From an uncultured Micrococcaceae bacterium (GTDB taxonomy: Bacteria > Actinomycetota > Actinomycetes > Actinomycetales > Micrococcaceae), in contig CALBOC010000086.1 in NCBI GenBank assembly GCA_937896705.1, forward strand, positions 1 to 9,971: a DNA stretch of 9,971 bases. The letters are read 5' to 3'. Numbering within the stretch: the first letter of the stretch is position 1; each line of letters opens with the position of its first letter. Shown here piece after piece: positions 6,936 to 9,971 of the stretch. The notes beneath the pieces are model-generated. The model made no database searches, was not told the DNA's origin, and saw only the letters and a list, made by a program, of their open reading frames with translations. The position numbers and the translations under genes are program-made.

Positions 6936-7659
6936 CGACAACTCCTTCATCGTTGATCGCACCGGCAGCACGCACAACTGAGACAAATAATCCTTGACCA
7001 TCCACGCCCATACCGGGGCCGTCTGGATGGTCTGTGCCAAAACCTTCTTCAATGGCATACTCTGGGCTGGCCATCAGCCCCAAGACCAGGCCGTCAGCTG
7101 AGCTGAGCGCCGCAATATCCGAACCGGTTGCAGAATCTTTCGCGCGGATGAGCACATTGCCTTCTGCTTCGAGTGCTTCTAGCTCTTGTGGTGTTGCGGT
7201 GTACTGGGCGTAGGCACCTTTTTGAACCAGGCGAACCTGTTGGCCCAGTTCATAGGCGTTGGTCATGGCCGAGCGGTTATCGGCAATAATGCAATCGACT
7301 TCGGTGTGGTGGTACCCGGGGGTGGAGTTCGCGATGAAACCGCCCGGCAGCAGACCGGCCTCCGTGAGCACTTGGAAGCCATTGCCCAACCCGATGAGGG
7401 TAATTTCGTCGGCTTCCACGGCTTCGGCTAAGACGCGCATGATCGGTTGGGTCGCTGCCAGAGCACCGGCCCGGAGATAATCACCGTAGGAAAACCCGCC
7501 CGGCAGAATGACCACAGAAATGTCGGCGAGGTCCGGGGCGACCGTGGTCTTTGGGTGCAAGGGGACCGGTGTGCCACCAGCCAGCTCGACGGCTCGAATC
7601 ACCGAGGCCGCGTCGGTTGCCGCGTCAAACATCACGACGCCAATGTTGGGTTCGCTCAT
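6928..7659 (-). CDS. purQ: PurQ, FGAM synthase glutaminase subunit with a degenerate (apparently inactive) active site
   Basis: The 243-residue protein is a class I glutamine amidotransferase homologue, placed between purS and purL as expected. PurQ normally hydrolyses glutamine and channels ammonia to PurL. The scaffold is clear: PGGFSYGDYLRAG (53-65) and NGFQVLTEAGLLPG (93-106) match the family. The chemistry is not: the nucleophilic Cys of GICNGF is Gly92 (GLGNGF, codon at 7384-7386), the triad His of PHPE is Ser198 (ASPEY, codon at 7066-7068), and only Glu200 of the triad remains. The usual NGEG segment is replaced by KGAY (147-150), and the N-terminal FPGS-type loop by FDAAT. The frame is undamaged and the length is only slightly above normal, so this is not a decaying pseudogene. 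It probably keeps a structural role in the complex. ATG (7657-7659) overlaps the purS stop by 4 bases (ATGA). Confidence 0.9.
   Translation of the reverse strand: MSEPNIGVVMFDAATDAASVIRAVELAGGTPVPLHPKTTVAPDLADISVVILPGGFSYGDYLRAGALAATQPIMRVLAEAVEADEITLIGLGNGFQVLTEAGLLPGGFIANSTPGYHHTEVDCIIADNRSAMTNAYELGQQVRLVQKGAYAQYTATPQELEALEAEGNVLIRAKDSATGSDIAALSSADGLVLGLMASPEYAIEEGFGTDHPDGPGMGVDGQGLFVSVVRAAGAINDEGVVGA
6942..6947 (-). promoter_or_regulatory. Ribosome binding site that decides the purL start
   Basis: AAGGAG on the minus strand, within the last codons of purQ, is followed after six bases by GTG at 6935-6933. The ATG directly upstream of AAGGAG has no Shine-Dalgarno of its own. The purQ stop TAA lies inside the resulting 8-base overlap GTGCGTAA. 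Confidence 0.7.
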
Positions 7660-7904
7660 TTAGCCACCTCAACGTTGGCGATGTATTCGGTCGACGGATT
7701 AGCAAATAATTCTGCTGCCAAGGTCCTGGCACGATCCAAGACGTCGTCGGTGACTTCACCCTCGACGGTCAGTTCAAAGCGCTTGCCTTGTCGGACGGCG
7801 GAAAACTCGCGAAACCCGAGCTCGGGCAGCCGAGCATCGATGGCTTTGCCTTGCGGGTCAAGCACTTCTGGTTTCGGCATGACTTCGACGACGATTGTGG
7901 GCAT
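7656..7904 (-). CDS. purS: FGAM synthase subunit PurS
   Basis: The 82-residue protein is a small PurS subunit that bridges PurQ and PurL in the FGAM synthase complex and is needed for ammonia transfer. The stretch MPKPEVLDPQGKAI near the N terminus and RQGKRFEL in the middle are family hallmarks, and the length is normal. The start is ATG at 7902-7904, with AGGAG six bases upstream; an ATG nine codons earlier (7931) lacks a ribosome binding site and adds non-homologous residues. It is the first gene of purS-purQ-purL and overlaps purQ by ATGA. The 132 bases upstream contain a TAAAAT -10-like box (7944-7949, minus) but no convincing -35, and I see no purine riboswitch. Confidence 0.95.
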   Translation of the reverse strand: MPTIVVEVMPKPEVLDPQGKAIDARLPELGFREFSAVRQGKRFELTVEGEVTDDVLDRARTLAAELFANPSTEYIANVEVAK

Positions 7905-7983
7905 GATTGCTCCTGATCTGGGATCTACCAATTGGCATCCTTGATTTTATCGAACATAGTGGTGCATCTACTGAATAGGTCGA

Positions 7984-8009
7984 AGCCGGCTTTTCGATAT
8001 GGACCGGCT
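7984..8009 (-). terminator. Weak hairpin after the methyltransferase gene
   Basis: AGCCGG (7984-7989) and CCGGCT (8004-8009) can form a 6-base-pair stem with a 14-base loop, 28 bases after the methyltransferase stop. There is no U-tract. It may separate this gene from purSQL, but it is too weak to be sure. Confidence 0.3.
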
Positions 8010-8036
8010 ACGTGTGCGGCACTTGTGTGAGGCAGA

Positions 8037-9569
8037 CTAGTCGAAACCGGCAAGCCAATCGGCCACCCCGGTGGCGTCTAACGAAGCCACGACAGACGGT
8101 AACAGCTCGGGTTTGGTGGAGGCGTCCGGGGCGGGGATGGACTCTAAAACCTTGACGAGTTCGTGCCAGTCGATGTCGTTGTCTAAAAACCACGGTTTAG
8201 CAAATCCCAGATTGGGCGACATTGTGATCCACCCGGGCCCGGCGATGCCCTCTGATTCGTTAATAATGAATCGGAAGGCCCCCGGGTCGTCTTCGGTTGC
8301 CGGCTGAACCAGGATGGGTGCTGGACGGCGCAGGTGCAGGCTGTACCACAGTTGTGAATCCGGACGTTTCGCAGCTTCGCGGGTGTCACCGTTGGCGGAC
8401 TGCAGATACCGCAGCAACGCCGGATCTTTGTCTTCTAAGATGTACTCATCGGAGTGGGCGGTGAGGATGACTTTTCGATCCTCGCCCACCGGATACCCCC
8501 ACTGATCGGCCTCGATGATCTTGGTGGTGACTTCCGCAGGCGGGGGCAGCATCGGATGCATGTGGAAAGGTTGGATTCCGAACGCCCAGGCACGGGTTTC
8601 GGACTCAATGAAGAAGTCTCCGCCGGGTACCTCCCACCCGCGTCGGATGAAGAAAAAGTCTTCCAGCGTCGGTCGCTTGGTCAGCGTCGGATCACTGTGG
8701 TGCCAAAATTCGGTCCAATCCGTGCTCGAGGCCAGCTCCTCGTAGGTGACGGTGGTGCTGGTGTCGGCACCAAAGATTTCCTCACCGGTTGTGAGTTCGA
8801 CTGTATCGGTTGGTTTGGCGGTCTCGTTGGTGAACACCACGACCGACCAATCGAGGATATCTTCGCGGTTGCCGCTGAAACCCAGGGCGCCGCTTTCAAA
8901 ATTATGGATGCGCTGCAACCGGACCTTGGTCGCCAGGTAGGTGCGGGTTGCTTGCCCTGCGCTGTGATGCAAAAATTTCGTGGGCAACACCCAGGCAGAC
9001 ACCGCACCGTCGGCTAGGAACTGGTGGGTGGCCAGGACAAAGTGGTTATACAGGTCCGTTAGGCCGGTAGGACGAATACCGGTTGCGGCTTCTGCGGCAT
9101 CGGCAGCGCGAATTTTGACGTCTGAGGATAGTCGGTGATGTTGGGTCACCGGAGGACGAGACAACACCATCGTGGCCGTGGGCGCCTCAGAGGTGCCCAG
9201 GGTTAGGAAATCTAGTTCGTGGACTGTCAGCCCGGCGGGGGCCCAGAGGTCGTGGGCCAGCACGGCGAATTGTTCTTCACGTTCGACCCCGTGGGCTGCG
9301 ACAATTTCAAGACTGTCACCCCGGTTATCGACCTCGTGCAGCAGGGTCGAAAAGAAAATTCCGGTGCCAAGACAAGGTTCAAAAAATCGCACTTGTGAGC
9401 CGGGGTGATATCGCAGTGCCAGGCCGGTGATGTCACTGGCGATTGGAAACGGGGTCGCGCCGTGTGGGCCGGGATTCTGGTGCTCCTCCGAGCGGAGTTT
9501 TTCGAGGAAGGTTTGCCCTGTTTGGCGAACGGTTTCGGTACCGGTTACATCGAAATCTGAGCCCAACAT
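8037..9569 (-). CDS. Eco57I-type N6-adenine DNA methyltransferase homologue with altered catalytic motif
   Basis: The 510-residue protein has the layout of gamma-class N6-adenine methyltransferases. An HGATPFPIASDI segment (36-47) corresponds to the usual FfTP lead-in. Motif I, which binds S-adenosylmethionine, is FFEPCLGTGIFF (62-73), and an acidic HGVEREE (93-99) follows the next strand. Motif IV, normally NPPY, reads SRPPVTQHH (137-145), so both the Asn and the aromatic residue are missing. The region after it (GLTDLYNHFVLATHQFLADGA) and the 250-residue C-terminal half resemble the target-recognition half of Eco57I-like enzymes. No endonuclease or specificity gene lies within the window. 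AAGGAGG (9574-9580) four bases before ATG is a strong ribosome binding site. TTGTCA (9637-9642, minus) is a possible -35. It could be an orphan methylase, a non-catalytic DNA-binding relative, or part of a defence system outside the window. Confidence 0.72.
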   Translation of the reverse strand: MLGSDFDVTGTETVRQTGQTFLEKLRSEEHQNPGPHGATPFPIASDITGLALRYHPGSQVRFFEPCLGTGIFFSTLLHEVDNRGDSLEIVAAHGVEREEQFAVLAHDLWAPAGLTVHELDFLTLGTSEAPTATMVLSRPPVTQHHRLSSDVKIRAADAAEAATGIRPTGLTDLYNHFVLATHQFLADGAVSAWVLPTKFLHHSAGQATRTYLATKVRLQRIHNFESGALGFSGNREDILDWSVVVFTNETAKPTDTVELTTGEEIFGADTSTTVTYEELASSTDWTEFWHHSDPTLTKRPTLEDFFFIRRGWEVPGGDFFIESETRAWAFGIQPFHMHPMLPPPAEVTTKIIEADQWGYPVGEDRKVILTAHSDEYILEDKDPALLRYLQSANGDTREAAKRPDSQLWYSLHLRRPAPILVQPATEDDPGAFRFIINESEGIAGPGWITMSPNLGFAKPWFLDNDIDWHELVKVLESIPAPDASTKPELLPSVVASLDATGVADWLAGFD

Positions 9570-9665
9570 CCTGCCTCCTTCCCGCCACCGACGGCATCAG
9601 CGCCGTTACGAGTCCACACTAATGTGTTTACCCGTCTGACAAGCCGATGTTTGCGTTTGTGTAGC

Positions 9666-9710
9666 ACAAAACAAGGCCACCGCAGAAATCGAAGTGATCT
9701 CTGCGGTGGC
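9666..9710 (-). terminator. Intrinsic terminator of lysC
   Basis: A perfect 11-base-pair stem, GCCACCGCAGA (9676-9686) with TCTGCGGTGGC (9700-9710), which can be extended by an inner ATC/GAT pairing. On the minus strand it is followed by the T-rich tail TTGTTTTGT (9666-9674). It lies 34 bases after the lysC stop and separates it from the methyltransferase gene. Confidence 0.85.
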
Positions 9711-9743
9711 AAGTGGCCGTGTGGCTTGACGAAGGGGAGCGGG

Positions 9744-9971
9744 TTAGCGTCCCGTGCCGCCGTGGACGGTGGCTTCTTCTTCGGCGTCGAGGCCGAAGGC
9801 GCTGTGAATTTCTTTGACGGCAGCCTGCAGTTTGTCTTCGGCAGTGACCACCGAGATCCGAATTTCTGAGGTGGAGATCAGATCGATGTTGGCTCCGGCG
9901 CGATGCAGGGCATCGAAGAAGGTCGCGGACACCCCGGGGTTGGAACGCATCCCGGCCCCGATGAGCGAGAT
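9744..9971 (-). CDS. lysC: Aspartate kinase, C-terminal regulatory end (5' part outside window)
   Basis: The frame is open to the window edge and ends with TAA at 9744-9746; 75 residues are visible. The stretch SLIGAGMRSNPGVSATFF followed by ANIDLISTSEIRISVV is the C-terminal ACT domain of aspartate kinase, where lysine and threonine bind to give feedback inhibition in corresponding actinobacterial enzymes. Aspartate kinase phosphorylates aspartate as the first step towards lysine, diaminopimelate, threonine and methionine. In many actinobacteria asd follows lysC directly; here a terminator and an unrelated methyltransferase gene follow instead. Confidence 0.93.
   Translation of the reverse strand: MSLIGAGMRSNPGVSATFFDALHRAGANIDLISTSEIRISVVTAEDKLQAAVKEIHSAFGLDAEEEATVHGGTGR

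Noticed and set aside
6936..7058. N-terminal extension of purL back to ATG 7058
   Set aside because: It lies inside purQ in another frame, shows no PurL homology, and a well-spaced Shine-Dalgarno points to GTG 6935.
6928..7659. Reading purQ as a pseudogene
   Set aside because: The frame is intact, both overlaps with its neighbours are kept, and scaffold motifs are well conserved; only active-site residues are replaced.
7905..7931. Nine-codon N-terminal extension of purS
   Set aside because: The residues do not resemble PurS, and AGGAG is correctly spaced only for the ATG at 7904.
7905..8036. Purine riboswitch or PurR-type operator upstream of purS
   Set aside because: No purine-aptamer core or clear PurBox-like repeat is visible; the only signals are a weak -10-like box and a weak hairpin.

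Overview
The window reads as chromosomal DNA of a high-GC Gram-positive bacterium, most likely an actinobacterium of the order Micrococcales with moderate rather than extreme GC content. The reasons are the actinobacterial-type PurL and aspartate kinase segments, a purS-purQ-purL cluster with tightly overlapping genes, a CtpE-like P-type ATPase, and GTG starts. No insertion sequence, tRNA, rRNA or CRISPR array was seen.

Layout: the 3' part of a FAD-dependent DAO-family oxidoreductase (plus strand, 1-687) is followed by a 466-base intergenic region. That region holds a good sigma-70-type promoter with a Crp/GlxR-like palindrome in its spacer, a run of five stem-loops ending in a GC-rich terminator-like hairpin (candidate small RNA, about 864-1037), and an extended -10 promoter. 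Next comes a gene for a small acidic lipoprotein (1154-1843, plus). It converges with a CtpE-like cation-transporting P-type ATPase (1867-4494, minus). Upstream of the ATPase on the minus strand is the purine cluster purS-purQ-purL (7904 down to 4635), whose genes overlap by 4 and 8 bases. Beyond it lie an Eco57I-type N6-adenine DNA methyltransferase homologue (8037-9569, minus) and the 3' end of lysC (9744-9971, minus), which ends in a clear intrinsic terminator.

PurS, PurQ and PurL together form formylglycinamidine ribonucleotide (FGAM) synthase, the fourth step of de novo purine synthesis. PurQ normally releases ammonia from glutamine and PurL uses it. The most striking observation is that this PurQ is an intact, correctly placed gene whose glutaminase site is gone: the nucleophilic Cys is Gly92, the triad His is Ser198, and the usual NGEG-type segment is not there. 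The complex should therefore depend on free ammonia or on another glutaminase. Two other proteins show changes at catalytic or transport motifs: the methyltransferase has RPPV where NPPY is expected, and the ATPase has PQGL where PEGL is usual. The second main point of interest is the candidate small structured RNA, which matches no family known to me.
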